DNA from: Heligmosomoides polygyrus polygyrus
Taxonomy: Eukaryota > Nematoda > Chromadorea > Rhabditida > Heligmosomidae
Direction of reading: 5' to 3'
Assembly (NCBI GenBank): GCA_947396885.1
Contig: OX377203.1
Coordinates: forward strand, 23,625,253 to 23,689,252
DNA: 64,000 nt
Shown here: positions 54,461-64,000 of the stretch, one piece after another
How positions within the stretch are numbered: position 1 is the first letter of the stretch
How the letters are laid out: every line of letters starts with the position of its first letter
The notes under the pieces: model-generated
Seen by the model: only the letters and a program-made list of their open reading frames with translations
What the model was told of the DNA's origin: nothing
Databases searched by the model: none
Translations under genes and position numbers: made by a program

Positions 54461-57393
54461 AGGGAACATATGTAAGAGACCGAATGCCTGCTATAAGTAT
54501 TGATCGACGAACCGGCCAACGGCAGGTAAGACCTCAACCAGAAACACGACGAGTGATACGAAAATGTTTCGAACAGCAATATACGACAGCAGAACAAAGT
54601 AACCACCACTCAGGCGCAGGCAGAGCAACAGAACTGAGCAAAACTGACTGCGTTACACGGAACCAGGGAGCTTCCCGAGTTGGCGCCAAAGCGTGCAGGG
54701 AGCGGTGGCGGGCACGATTGGGCAGATTTGCGTACTCTACCTGAAACCATCTTTAAATCGCAATTTGAACAAATGTTCTCCTAGTGTTGTCCTTCGTCCA
54801 CGCTTCGCCTCCATACACAGCTCGCTGCTTTAGGAGTGGGGCCATTTGTTCTCGACACATATGTCACGTCTAGATTGTCGCAATTTCCATTTCATTAGTA
54901 ATATATATCCCGTTTGCGTTGAGCTATACAATTGCCTACGGTAAAACAAAAACAACTGCGGCAAACGCATATCATCAATTGTTGCTCAAACTAAACAGCA
55001 TTTACGCTATTAATCAAACGAAAAATGCGACGAGCTGGATTGGTGCATAGCGTGAGCTCTCCCTTCAATACGCTGAACGCATGCCTGCCTTCAAAACAGT
55101 GTGCAATTCATTATTTTCGTTACAGCATTAAAATTTTATAAAATCTGAAGCAGTGGGTTTACTCATTGGGGTAGGTTGATTAAAAAATTTGAGCGAAAGT
55201 CATATGAAAATTTCCCCGAACAAATTATTCTAACAATGTTAGAAATTTTTTGTTTGATGTGGGAGAAGCTTGTTTTGATTTAGAACGTTTTTATCGTTTG
55301 ATTTTAAAAGCGCCAATCATGTTTTGCAAACTGTCCAGTATCCTTTGAAGAGTATATCAATTTTGACTTGAAACGCGTCCAATTTAACCTGAAAAAGGTG
55401 TATTCTAGTTATAAAATATCGCGGCCAATTCGTAAGGCTTCAGAAAAGCAGACATTTGCAGAGTTGCTTTTCACTACTGTGGGAGCGTACCACTGAGAGA
55501 ATATCTGAGTAAAAAGCTGTCTGATTCCATGTTGTTAGAACTAGAGATGCCACATTCACATAGGATTAGCTGGATTGATAGGCGCGATAGCTGGTAAGCG
55601 AAGAAAAACCACGTTATCACGTTTTCCTGTCTAGTTCAACAGAAGGCAATGGAATGTTCGTCGATATTCTTTGACTTCGCTGGTAACGCAAAGACACATG
55701 CGATTTCAGAAATCAGCCACTTTGTTCGATCGGGAAAGGGACAACTGCTGAGCAGATAGATAAGTCGAAAGCCCATTAGCAATCAAACATCTTTAGAGGG
55801 CTTACAACACCGCTACAGATTTAAAGAAATGAAATGATTTGGAGAGAATATCGGCCAGTCTCTCCAATTAATATCAAGGAAGGCCCAATGTACACGTTTG
55901 GTGCAGAAGGCAGATTTGACTACTATCGCGCGTAGTGCTCTACAAATTCTGGAAGCAATTTGTGCAACTGGAAACTTGCGGATCACAGTTAGACCGCCGG
56001 CATGTGGGCTTCATCTTCTTCACAATTAATAGATATGAATGGCTTCATAAAGTTGTGAACCTTTCACCCGCTGTGCGGCGAAAGGCAGGTTATTCACGGA
56101 GCGCTCACGTGCTGATGGCGCCATTCGCATTAGTGTTAGAAGAAATTGTTTACTCTGTGATATCTACGGAGCTGTTTGCCGCTGCAAAGCCTTTCTAAAT
56201 GGAGGTAACTGAAACAGTTTGAAAAAGAATGTCACGTAGAGTGCTGAGCTTCAAGCACAGCTTTTTGCCTTCGGGGTAGTCGCATTAATGAGCTGGCTTG
56301 TAAGCCGCTTATTTCACGTGAACAGTGCTATGTGGCATCTGGCCGCTCCGTTGTGCAGTAGTAAAGCGACAACCGTAATGTAGTAAACTAGCTAGATGTC
56401 TGATAATGTCTTGCTAAAGGACTCTATCTAGGCAGTACTCGACATTTATTTCCGTTGGTATCGGGAAAAGTTTGCACTGCAACGTGCTGTAGTCCTTCAG
56501 TTGCGTAATGAGGGGCACCATGACTGATCTCTCCCCTAACGACACCATTTTCTGGTTTTTCTGTGAGCTCCTGAATGTTTGCTTCTAACTAGGAAGTGAT
56601 AACACACGTAATAACGGGGTTGTTATCACAGCGATAATCTTGTCATTTACGCAACCATTAGTTGTCCTTTACACCTATTTGAGCTCATGGCAAAAGGTCT
56701 GCACGAAGCATTTCGCTGGCTGGGAATTGCAATATGAGGAGAATTAGGAAAAGTAAGACAGAACCTATTACTAGATGGTGAAAACCAGAGGAATCGTTTT
56801 CTGAAAGTCTGGGGAAGTCTCAAAATGTCGAAGAACGGCTGATCTTAAGTAATTTAAGTTTAATCTGAAGCGAAACAGCGTAGAGACCAATTTTCCAATA
56901 CCAAGTATGAGGAGATCATCGCCAATAAAATACTCTGTCAGTGAATAATCGTCTATCAAATTCGAGACCTCTGGTGTCCAACAAACCTCAGGATTTCTTA
57001 TATCAGAACATCGGCATCCTCTTCATATTACTGTGCTCTCAGGTTTGTTTGAGAAGCGCTTGGTCGAGTGGAACGTTAATCTAACGCAGCAATCAAATTT
57101 AGTCCTTCGAAGACGTCAGTGGAGTCAAAAGTGAGGGCGTCAAAAATCGACAATATGTGCAAAAAATAACTTTGAAAGATATAGTTCAAGAGCTCGAAAG
57201 TTAGTCATGTTATGCTTGATAGTACTGCAAACTGCACAGCAGTATTATTAGACAGTAAGCATATTGAAATGTATGCTGATGGTTTTGTAAGGCTTTCACT
57301 TCAATATCGCGTAGCTTTTAAGAATAAAATAATAAAAGATAAAGATTAAAGGAATAAAGTAAATAGCAAAACATTTGCGAGAAGGTTCACTAC
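54461..57393. other. No gene recognised
   Basis: Mostly AT-rich. It includes a second copy of the degenerate motif from 36.8 kb at about 55330-55410. A frame at 55935-56198 (87 codons) has no recognisable domain. Confidence 0.35.
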
Positions 57394-57448
57394 TTTTGCC
57401 TCCGCTACCTCTACGGCAAAACTTATGTTTTGAATTCGCACACAACGG
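57394..57448 (-). repeat. Split direct repeat A, terminal copy
   Basis: 55 bp, TTTTGCCTCCGCTACC to CACACAACGG on the plus strand. One mismatch to 59115-59169. Confidence 0.92.
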
Positions 57449-57473
57449 GGAGAAGGCTTCATTTCGGCAACGA

Positions 57474-57598
57474 ATCATGTGCACTGCGCACTCGGGCTCA
57501 TGCCCAAATTAAACATACAGTTGGCTTATGCCATACAAATCACGTGTACTGCGCACTCGGGCTCATGCCCTACTAAACAATTGGCTTATGCCATACGA
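57474..57598. repeat. Two-unit tandem repeat inside the element's 3' region
   Basis: Units of about 65 and 60 bp, each containing CTGCGCACTCGGGCTCATGC and TTGGCTTATGCCATAC, lie 25 bp inside terminal repeat A and before the recombinase stop. Could be an accessory binding array. Confidence 0.8.
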
Positions 57599-57753
57599 TA
57601 TTAGTATGTTCCTGTGACCTGGTCGAGCTAGCTCTGGTCTTGAGCGGATGTTACTTTAACAGCATATAGTGTATGACAATACGGGGTTAACAGAAGTTAT
57701 AGAAGCGTTCACATACAGAGATCACATTGGCACCGATGGGCAATTAGGAATGA

Positions 57754-58620
57754 CTATAAAGGTGTGGCTTCGACGTAGGATAAGAACGCTCTCTGGGTTT
57801 TCCATCTGCCAACCCTCATGACGTTTTCTGGAGCTATCCCCGCGCGGATCGCCACTGTCGCGGCTCCACCTCTGAACGAATGTGTGGTAAGTTGTCGCGA
57901 TCCAAGCCCTGCAGCCTGAAGAGTTTCCTTGATCCTGCGCGTGACATAGTCTCTGTAAGGGGCTCCTCCCCCGCTTGGAACTGAAAAGAAAGTCAAGCGC
58001 TGAGCATGTTTCGTTCAGCCTTTTGAACTGTTTCCATAAAAGGAGCTTTCTTCCACCCAGGCGAAATGCCACTTGGGTTCCTATCCCTTGTTGGTCGACT
58101 TTTGACCTTTTCAGAAACAGCCACCAAACTGAATCGCCCTTAAAGGTGATATCCCCAAATTGAAGGGTGCATAGTTCACTGACCCTTAAAAAGGCGACAT
58201 CCATCAGGAGAATCATGGTTGCCCCTATAAGGTCTATGGTAGAACTGGATTTAAGTGCCCATCCTACTACAGTTTCTATGCCCCCAGGTGTGGATTTTTT
58301 CCTGTGCACTACTGGTGGACGGGTTCTGTCTGCCCCTTTCAACAACGCTCTTTGCACTTCCTGATCGCCTGCAGGTAGGGGACCGAAAAAGTGACTGAAA
58401 GCAGCTATTTGGTAATTAGCGACTTCAGTTTACCCTGGTCAATAAGCGACGCTAAAAATAAATTCCTAAGCTTATGTAATGCTGAAGCCGGCACATTCCA
58501 CTTCTCAATAAAGTGGAAAAAATCCTCCCTAACCCTCTTATAGAGAGAGAGCGTTCCTTTCGAGATACATGAATCGAAAGAGGATAGAAGAATATTGCTA
58601 ACGGAAGTTGGGAAGCCAAC
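57754..58620 (-). CDS. Tyrosine recombinase of DIRS/PAT element (frameshifted)
   Basis: Three frames in order. The first (to 58405) has the SAM-like N-terminal domain (SLYKRVREDFFHFIEKW, LFLASLIDQGKLKS). The second (to about 57990) has MDVAFLRVSELCTLQFGDI with the first catalytic Arg, and VWWLFLKRSKVDQQG. The third has TTHSFRGGAATVAIRAGI (His-x-x-Arg), VMRVGRWKTQRAFLSYVE (Trp and the Tyr nucleophile). The catalytic set R..HxxR..W..Y is complete. It would integrate a circular cDNA. An upstream minus-strand frame from 59166 reads through the internal repeats, so the ORF start is uncertain. Confidence 0.88.
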
Positions 58621-59004
58621 GCGCGTTGCCATCTCAGCGACTGCACATGCTGCTTCCCTTTTTGGATCCATCGGGATATCTGGAACGAAAATGATGATGC
58701 CAATTAACTGGCCGTTACTGTGCTCTTGTGGTGCGGAAAGCGATGACCTGTGCTGTGAGGTCGGCCAGTGGCGCGCGGAATACCGTACCCTGCACCTGCG
58801 GATACATGCCGCCTGGGCGCCTTGTATCCCGGTCACCCATTTTCGGAGCACTCGGCGTATCTGCAGGGTACGCCGCCCGATACCGCCGGATATACCGTGT
58901 TCTGCCTGTGAGTATTTAAGGGGGGCACTCTTGGCCGATATATGTATTTCTCTACATTTTCTACCTTTAGCTCTCTCATTCCTCAACTTGGGGTGGGTGG
59001 AGGG

Positions 59005-59116
59005 TCTCGAGCTGCCGAAATAGCCGGAATGGGGACCACTGACCTTGGTGGGCCCCGCCTTTTTCGGCGGGTTCCCCCTTGGGGACGCTCTTTGTGGCGA
59101 ACTCAAAACCCCATTT
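59005..59116 (-). repeat. Split direct repeat B, internal copy
   Basis: 112 bp, TCTCGAGCTGCCGAAATAGC to AAAACCCCATTT on the plus strand. One T longer than the terminal copy (61860-61970) in the TTTTT/TTTT run; otherwise the same by eye. Confidence 0.93.
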
Positions 59117-59169
59117 TTGCCTCCGCTACCTCTACGGCAAAACTTATGTTTTGAATTCTCACACAACGG
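59115..59169 (-). repeat. Split direct repeat A, internal copy
   Basis: Adjoins internal repeat B at 59116 with a 2-3 base T overlap. Confidence 0.92.
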
Positions 59170-59475
59170 AAATTTAAAGCGCGAGGGTTAGCAGATAAGG
59201 AGACAGAAGGCAAAATCAAAACTTAGAAAGGGGTCTTTGAAAGTGCAGGATTGTGAGTTTCCTTTGAGAATAGGGCTACCTGCGGGGAAGATAGTAATCT
59301 TTTTAATTTCTAATTTTCCTTTCTCTCTCCGTTCACCGAAAAATAAATGAGATGCCCACATAGGAAAGCCCAAAATGCCTTTGCTATGGTTCTTCTTTGC
59401 CCAGACGACTGTTCTAGCAATCAAATATGGAGGGGGCACCCACCATGCAAATCCGGTTGTCCACCACGGTAGAGA

Positions 59476-60035
59476 CTAGGATGCAAATGCATTAAATGAT
59501 ACTGCACTGGGGTCATACGCTCTAGAAATAAACTTTTCGCACTTGCTGCTTACATTAGACGCGAACATGTCTATAGTACATGTACCCCATGCATCTTCTA
59601 ATTCTGAAAAGACTTCATCTGTTACGCTCCAGTCATCCAGGTCTATTACACGGGACGCTTCATCCGCTTCGACGTTAAACTCCCTTGCTACCCAGAAAAA
59701 CTCAGCGTGAATGGAGGCATCTGCACAAAAGTTCCATATTTCTTGTGCAATCTCTTGAAGGTTCTTCTTCGTACTGCCTTTTGTCATGATAGCTACTGCT
59801 GCTTGATTATCACAGTGCCAAGCCACTTCTTCACCAAACAAATTACGTCTAAACGCTTTTAAGCCTAGTAGTACTGCAAACATTTCTCTAGCTGTACTAG
59901 ATGTGCCCACCAGTTCAGCTGGGAGATTAGATGACCATTTTAATGAGGGGTTGGTGCTTAAATGGAGTGCCGCTCCGGCTCCCAATTCTGAGGCGTCCGA
60001 AAAACAAACTAGTGCGTCTGACAGTAGATATGCGC
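59476..60035 (-). CDS. RNase H domain of DIRS/PAT element
   Basis: FSDASELGAGAALHL (catalytic Asp) leads into the frame at 59985-59476 with STAREMFAVLLGLKAFRRNL (Glu), VAWHCDNQAAVAIMTKGS (Asp) and REFNVEADEASRVIDLDDW (last Asp). The last part, DMFASNVSSKCEKFISR, is typical of DIRS-type RNase H ends. It is separated from the RT by a frameshift near 60040-60053. Confidence 0.88.
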
Positions 60036-60052
60036 CTTCTATAGAATGGCCT

Positions 60053-60990
60053 TTAAACGTATTTCCAATTTAGCCAACCTGTGATTTCTGATCGCTCTTC
60101 ACCGGAGAGCGGCCATCTGAAGGATAATGCCGTTCCTTCTCTCTCTTTCTCAGCAATCGCCGACACGACTGCTTTCCACTGTCTTCTCCGACCTGGAGGA
60201 ATAACTAAATGCATTGAGGCCAAGGTGCCTTGCCATTTGAGTCTCTCCAGGAGAGATGGCCCTCTTATTAATAATAAGCGTCTTGCTAAACGCTTCGCCT
60301 TTTCCTTTCTTTCTCTTGTAACATCAATATTGAACTCCTTTAAATCTATCTCATGACCAAGCCATGTTAACTTCTGGAGGGGGCTCCAGGAACACTTCTC
60401 TTCGGCTGTGAAGAAGCCGGCATCCTTAAGATCTCTTTTAATCGACTGTATCGATTCTTCGCACCGGTGTGCGGAATCGGCCCAAATCAGGCCGTCGTCT
60501 AGGTATAAAGCAACGTTTATACCTTGTGATCTCCATTTTCCTAGTAGTGGTTTTAGCATTTTGGTAAACACCATGGGGGCGGAAGAAAGACCAAATGGGA
60601 GCACTAGAAATTTATATAGGCACCCCTTCCAACAAAAGCCCAGATACTTAGTACAGTTAGGGTGAATATTGATATGGTGGTACCCGGATTTTAAGTCGAA
60701 GGATGCCATAAATCCCTCCTTTGGTAACATTGGTAGTACTTTGGAAAGGTCCTCAAATTTTACTGGAAATCTTTCAAGAGATTTATTTAAGCGGGAAAGG
60801 TCTAAAATTAGCCTCAACTTTTTACCCGTTGCGACCGAAAGGGGATTAATTCTCAAAAGAGAGACATCTGTATCAGTTACCACTTGGATCGCCCCGCTAG
60901 TAATCAACTTCTTGACCTCATCATCAACAAAGGCGCTGTACTGCTCAGCAGAGGCCGCGTTAGCTCTTATGAAACATCTTTCTGGCTCTT
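60053..60990 (-). CDS. Reverse transcriptase of DIRS/PAT element
   Basis: The frame 60907-60053 has LRLILDLSRLNKSLE, motif A FMASFDLKSGYHHINIHP, the FLVLPFGLSSAPMVFTKML motif, and catalytic YLDDGLIWA. GHEIDLKEF and the thumb region follow. The sequence is of the DIRS/Pat type, near Ty3 but with YLDD. The frame appears intact from about 60990 to the end of the thumb. Confidence 0.9.
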
Positions 60991-61099
60991 TACGAAATCA
61001 AGTGAATAATCGTCCAACAGCACTCCTGCCGAATGAATTGATGCCAAGAGAGGACCAAAACGTCCACATATAATGTATATTTCCAGCTCTGAAGCTTAA

Positions 61100-61859
61100 C
61101 TGACCTCTACTGTTTTCCAGGTGCTCTGCACTCCTGCTCGAAGTGACCAAACCGTCCACAGTTGTAGCACATATCCCTTGGCTTTCCAGATTGCTGCTGC
61201 GATCTGGAACTTGGGTAGGCGGACGATTGCCTTCCCTGGTAGAAGGGCGAGGCATTCTGAGGAGCGTGTGCCCACGACGCACCCCCGTATCGAAAGGGCT
61301 TCCTTTTGAGGAATGATTAGTTGAAACGAGGTTTCCACGTGGTAGATCTCTCACTGACGGGTTTCTTCGTCTCCTTCTTATGCGTTCGAATGAAGTCCGC
61401 TAGAATAGGGTTAGAAACCTGGAGGTTTTCCGCTCTTGTGCGCTGATCGTAGAACTCGAATACTTCTGGCTCCTTATCAGCGATCACTAAGAGCTCGTTC
61501 CGTTAAGCTAGCATCGTGATTGCCTTGTTCAGAGAGTCCTTGACACTGTGCTCAGGCAGAGCTTTCGAAACCGTTCCCAGAATATTGAGCACACTGCTGT
61601 TGAACTCAAACTGACGACTTAGTCCCGTCTTCGTAAATAACGGCTTCGATGAGGAGCTCATACCTGTGCTAGTAGCCACTGCCACTGGATCTGCTATCCT
61701 TCTAACTTCAGCAATCAGATCCTTCCAGTCTGCTCGACTCAACGGGAATACTTCGTCGTCTGCTTCGGGCCTAACAGCAATATCAGCATTGTCGTCGTTG
61801 TCGTCCATGATATTAACGTCGTCGTTGTCGTTCATCAGAGTAATAGTGGGACCAACCAC
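61100..61859 (-). CDS. Gag-like ORF of DIRS/PAT element with CCHC zinc knuckle
   Basis: The first part (61859-61503) has an Asp/Asn-rich start and FPLSRADWKDLIAEVRRIAD, FNSSVLNILGTVSKALPEHS and VKDSLNKAITMLA, then TAA near 61503. The same frame continues past the stop for a while (LVIADKEPEVFEFYDQRT), and after a frameshift there is a knuckle CYNCGRFGHFEQEC (CX2CX4HX4C) at about 61125-61180. It should bind element RNA. Confidence 0.8.
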
Positions 61860-61970
61860 TCTCGAGCTGCCGAAATAGCCGGAATGGGGACCACTGACCT
61901 TGGTGGGCCCCGCCTTTTCGGCGGGTTCCCCCTTGGGGACGCTCTTTGTGGCGAACTCAAAACCCCATTT
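61860..61970 (-). repeat. Split direct repeat B, terminal copy
   Basis: 111 bp, forms the 5' end of the element on the minus strand. Contains a GGGCCCCGCC..GGCGGGTTCCCCC hairpin-forming stretch. Confidence 0.93.
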
Positions 61971-62124
61971 CTCAGCAACACGACACGCAGAGGCAATAAG
62001 AAGCTAGATTTTCGGATGCTAGGTATTCTCCTCTCCTAGCAATCTAGCGTTAGGCCAGTCCTCTTAGAAAATATGTTATAATAAGGTCTTTTTGTTTCAC
62101 TTATTTAATAAACAAACAAACAAA

Positions 62125-62167
<43 letters not shown>

Positions 62168-62337
62168 ATTGGCGCTCCAAATGGAGTAAACAAGCATGCT
62201 TAGACGGTTTTCTCAAACTAGAACAATTGGGCTGCTTGGAAGATCACCAATCACTGCTGCCGGTGCTAAAGAAGCAGTGCTGCAAAGAAAGTTTGGAGTA
62301 GAAGCGAATGAATGATGAATTGAGCAAAAAAGAACAT
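61971..62337. repeat. LINE-like 3' tail and (AAAT)n microsatellite
   Basis: A stretch ending TTTCACTTATTTAATAAAC runs into (AAAC)n/(AAAT)n at about 62105-62168 (over a dozen units), which looks like the 3' tail of a CR1-like LINE with no coding part. 62169-62337 holds nothing recognised. Confidence 0.5.
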
Positions 62338-64000
62338 CTTCTTCTTCTTCTTCTTCTTCTTCTTCAGCGTCTGTCCCGCTTCGTAGCGGGGTCCGCTATT
62401 CTGGTGTCATGACGCCACCTTTCCCGATCCAGCGCTAGATCAGGGTGGACACCAGCCGCTTTCAAGTCCGTATGTAACGTATCAGCCCAGCGCTGCTTCG
62501 GGCGCCCTCTAGGCCGCTTTCCTACCACCTCGAACTTAAGGCCTATCTTGCGGACGCTATCTTCCTTTCCACGCAGAACGTGGCCGTACCATCGTAAGCG
62601 AGCTTCGCGCATCTTGTCAGTTATCGACGCGACACCGAACTTCTGCCGAATAGCATCATTTCGAATGCGGTCCATGCGCGTGACTCCTGCCGTCCAGCGC
62701 AGCATCTTCGTCTCCATGACGCTGAGGCGAGCTTCAACTTCCTTGGTCGCAGACCAACACTCAGCGCCGTACATCGCTACTGGCCGGATGACTGCCCTGT
62801 AGATCTTTGACTTAAAGCGCTCCGGTATCTTCCTATCGCAGAGCACCCCAGTCAACGAGCGCCACTTGGACCAAGCTGCACTCACGCGTGAATTCACTTC
62901 GACCATCAGTTTGCCGTCAGACGCGACTGCTGATCCCAGGTACTTAAAGACCGCAGTGCGTGGAAGCTCGATGCCGTTAACCTTGATGGAGCTGGACTCG
63001 GTAACGTCCGTCGTTAAATACTCGGTCTTCTTCACGTTCAATCTGAGTCCAAACCGCTCCAAGCGATCACACCAAGCTTGCACCTCTCGCTCGAGTTCAC
63101 CTTTATCTTCGCTAGCGAGCATCACGCCATCGGCATAAAGCAACGCCCAAGGGACGGGCTTCTGAAGATCTCGTGTGATGGCATCCATGACGACAACAAA
63201 GAGGAGTGGGGAAAGCGCAGAACCCTGGTGTACCCCGACAGAGATGGGGAACTCCATCGAGGTTCCAGCTGCAGCTTGCACTCGACTCTTTGGACAAGAG
63301 TAGAGAATTCCCACCCACTCTATGAGCTCTTCGGGAACTCCATGATGTCGCAAGGCGTACCATATCACTTCACGCGGTACGCGGTCAAAGGCCTTCTCCA
63401 AGTCGAGGAAGGCGATATGCACTGCCTTCTGTTTCTCGCGATGCTTCTCTATCAGGAGGCGGGCGGCGTGTATGGCATCAATGGTGCCACAGCCAGCCAC
63501 GAAGCCGCACTGATTGCTGGAAAGCTGGACGATGTCCCGAATTCGTCCATCGACAACTCGCTCAAAGATCTTCATGCTGTGCGAAAGCAAGCGAATCGGA
63601 CGGTAATTGGAGCAGTCTGCAGGACTGCCCTTCTTCTTCCAAACCGGAATCGTCGTACTTTGGCGCCAACTCTCAGGCACTTTTTTCTCCGCCACAACCT
63701 GATTAAAGAGCTTCGCCAACCACTCAGCAGGGTACCAAAACTTCGACTTCCACAGTTCTGCTGCCACGTCGTCGGGCCCAGTCGCTTTGCCTGGCCTCAT
63801 TTTCTTCAAAGCCGCTTCAATCTCCTCCACGGTGATCTTCTGAACGGGGCCGTGGGTTGGAGCCGTTGAGGGGATGGCTGGATGAGGAAATTCTACTGTA
63901 GAGATTTCCTCAAAGTAATCGCGCCATCGCTTCAATGCCTTCTTGCGGTCCATAAGAAGACGGCCGTTCTCATCATTGATGCCGAAGAACTTCTCGATGT
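62338..64000 (-). mobile_element. RTE non-LTR retrotransposon, continues past window end
   Basis: The (CTT)n run at 62338-62363 is the 3' (GAA)n tail on the minus strand. The RT frame is open from the stop at 62364 to the window edge, where it reads IEKFFGINDENGRLL before MDRKKALKRW. The endonuclease domain would lie beyond 64000. It is the best-preserved RTE frame here. Confidence 0.92.
62364..64000 (-). CDS. RTE reverse transcriptase with altered active site (partial)
   Basis: A single frame with no stop. It has RDYFEEISTVEFPHP, NYRPIRLLSHSMKIFE, motif A HIAFLDLEKAFDRVPRE, motif B GVHQGSALSPLLF, motif C YADGVMLA, FKYLGSAV, LRWYGHVLRGKEDSV and GKRPRGRPKQRW, ending KRDRR. The second catalytic Asp of YADD is Gly (GAT GGC on the minus strand near 63130), so polymerase activity should be lost although the frame is otherwise intact. 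The Trp in KALKRWRDYF shows the ancestral codon that became TGA in the copies at 7695 and 31338. Confidence 0.93.
   Translation of the reverse strand, partial: IEKFFGINDENGRLLMDRKKALKRWRDYFEEISTVEFPHPAIPSTAPTHGPVQKITVEEIEAALKKMRPGKATGPDDVAAELWKSKFWYPAEWLAKLFNQVVAEKKVPESWRQSTTIPVWKKKGSPADCSNYRPIRLLSHSMKIFERVVDGRIRDIVQLSSNQCGFVAGCGTIDAIHAARLLIEKHREKQKAVHIAFLDLEKAFDRVPREVIWYALRHHGVPEELIEWVGILYSCPKSRVQAAAGTSMEFPISVGVHQGSALSPLLFVVVMDAITRDLQKPVPWALLYADGVMLASEDKGELEREVQAWCDRLERFGLRLNVKKTEYLTTDVTESSSIKVNGIELPRTAVFKYLGSAVASDGKLMVEVNSRVSAAWSKWRSLTGVLCDRKIPERFKSKIYRAVIRPVAMYGAECWSATKEVEARLSVMETKMLRWTAGVTRMDRIRNDAIRQKFGVASITDKMREARLRWYGHVLRGKEDSVRKIGLKFEVVGKRPRGRPKQRWADTLHTDLKAAGVHPDLALDRERWRHDTRIADPATKRDRR

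Larger units (their letters stand above)
57394..61970 (-). mobile_element. DIRS/PAT-group tyrosine-recombinase retrotransposon with split direct repeats
   Basis: 4,577 bp on the minus strand. In element order: terminal repeat B (61970-61860), gag with CCHC knuckle, RT, RNase H, internal A then B (59169-59115, 59116-59005), tyrosine recombinase, and terminal repeat A (57448-57394). The internal A-B pair is exactly what joining the 3' end (A) to the 5' end (B) would produce. This is the signature of split direct repeats in PAT/Ngaro-type elements, which integrate through a circular intermediate and make no target duplication. ORFs carry several frameshifts. Confidence 0.92.

Noticed and set aside
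63078..63869. 263-codon plus-strand frame
   Set aside because: Antisense shadow of the intact RTE reverse transcriptase, with no domain of its own.
1..64000. CRISPR array, rRNA genes or bacterial contamination
   Set aside because: No regularly spaced short repeats, no rRNA similarity and no bacterial gene structure seen; spliced genes and eukaryotic retroelements throughout.

Overview
This is eukaryotic, repeat-rich DNA, most likely from a strongylid (hookworm-like) nematode. Evidence seen: short introns ending in TTTCAG-type acceptors, small phase-compatible exons, several generations of RTE and other LINE copies with trinucleotide tails, mariner copies and MITEs. The hookworm assignment rests on my recognition of the RTE and LINE reverse-transcriptase families and was not searched. 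No bacterial-style operons are present.

Layout. Positions 1-11440 and 23653-35083 are two direct copies of one 11.4 kb segment. They differ by about a dozen substitutions, one homopolymer base and one 10-bp deletion. Each copy carries four 3' exons of a fibronectin-III (FN3) single-pass membrane protein gene, its polyA signal, a LINE fossil, a ~1 kb imperfect palindrome, a chimeric RTE retrotransposon, and the left part of a mariner transposon. Copy 1 stops inside the mariner. In copy 2 the mariner is complete to its right terminal repeat and TA target duplication. This suggests a tandem duplication of a unit equal to 11441-35083, with position 11440/11441 as its junction; an assembly join of two haplotypes is the main alternative.

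Between the copies, 13112-13581 holds upstream exons of the same FN3 gene. Their splice phase matches the first 3' exon of copy 2 (25521), so the gene spans ~13.1-26.5 kb with a ~12 kb intron. Inside that intron lies a 9.2 kb LTR retrotransposon on the minus strand (13781-22957). It has identical 450-bp LTRs, an AAAAG target duplication, a polypurine tract and a TGG-type primer site. Its gag is joined to RNase H and integrase, with protease and the RT core deleted. In the place where env would sit is a ~1.2k-codon ORF encoding an SF1 (UPF1/MOV10-type) RNA helicase preceded by a splice-acceptor-like site. This helicase-bearing retrotransposon is the most unusual object in the window.

The right part (35-64 kb) is a mosaic. 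It holds further mariner fossils, a candidate exon ending in a mariner 3' end, MITEs and tRNA-derived SINE-like copies. It also has a LINE fossil split by a CR1-like insertion with a 9-bp target duplication, and exons of a SLC38A9-like amino-acid transporter (45-52 kb). At 57394-61970 is a DIRS/PAT-group tyrosine-recombinase retrotransposon with exact split direct repeats, gag zinc knuckle, RT, RNase H and recombinase. The window ends inside a minus-strand RTE whose RT active site reads YADG instead of YADD. Most element ORFs are broken by stops or frameshifts; only the FN3 and SLC38A9-like exons look like host coding sequence.
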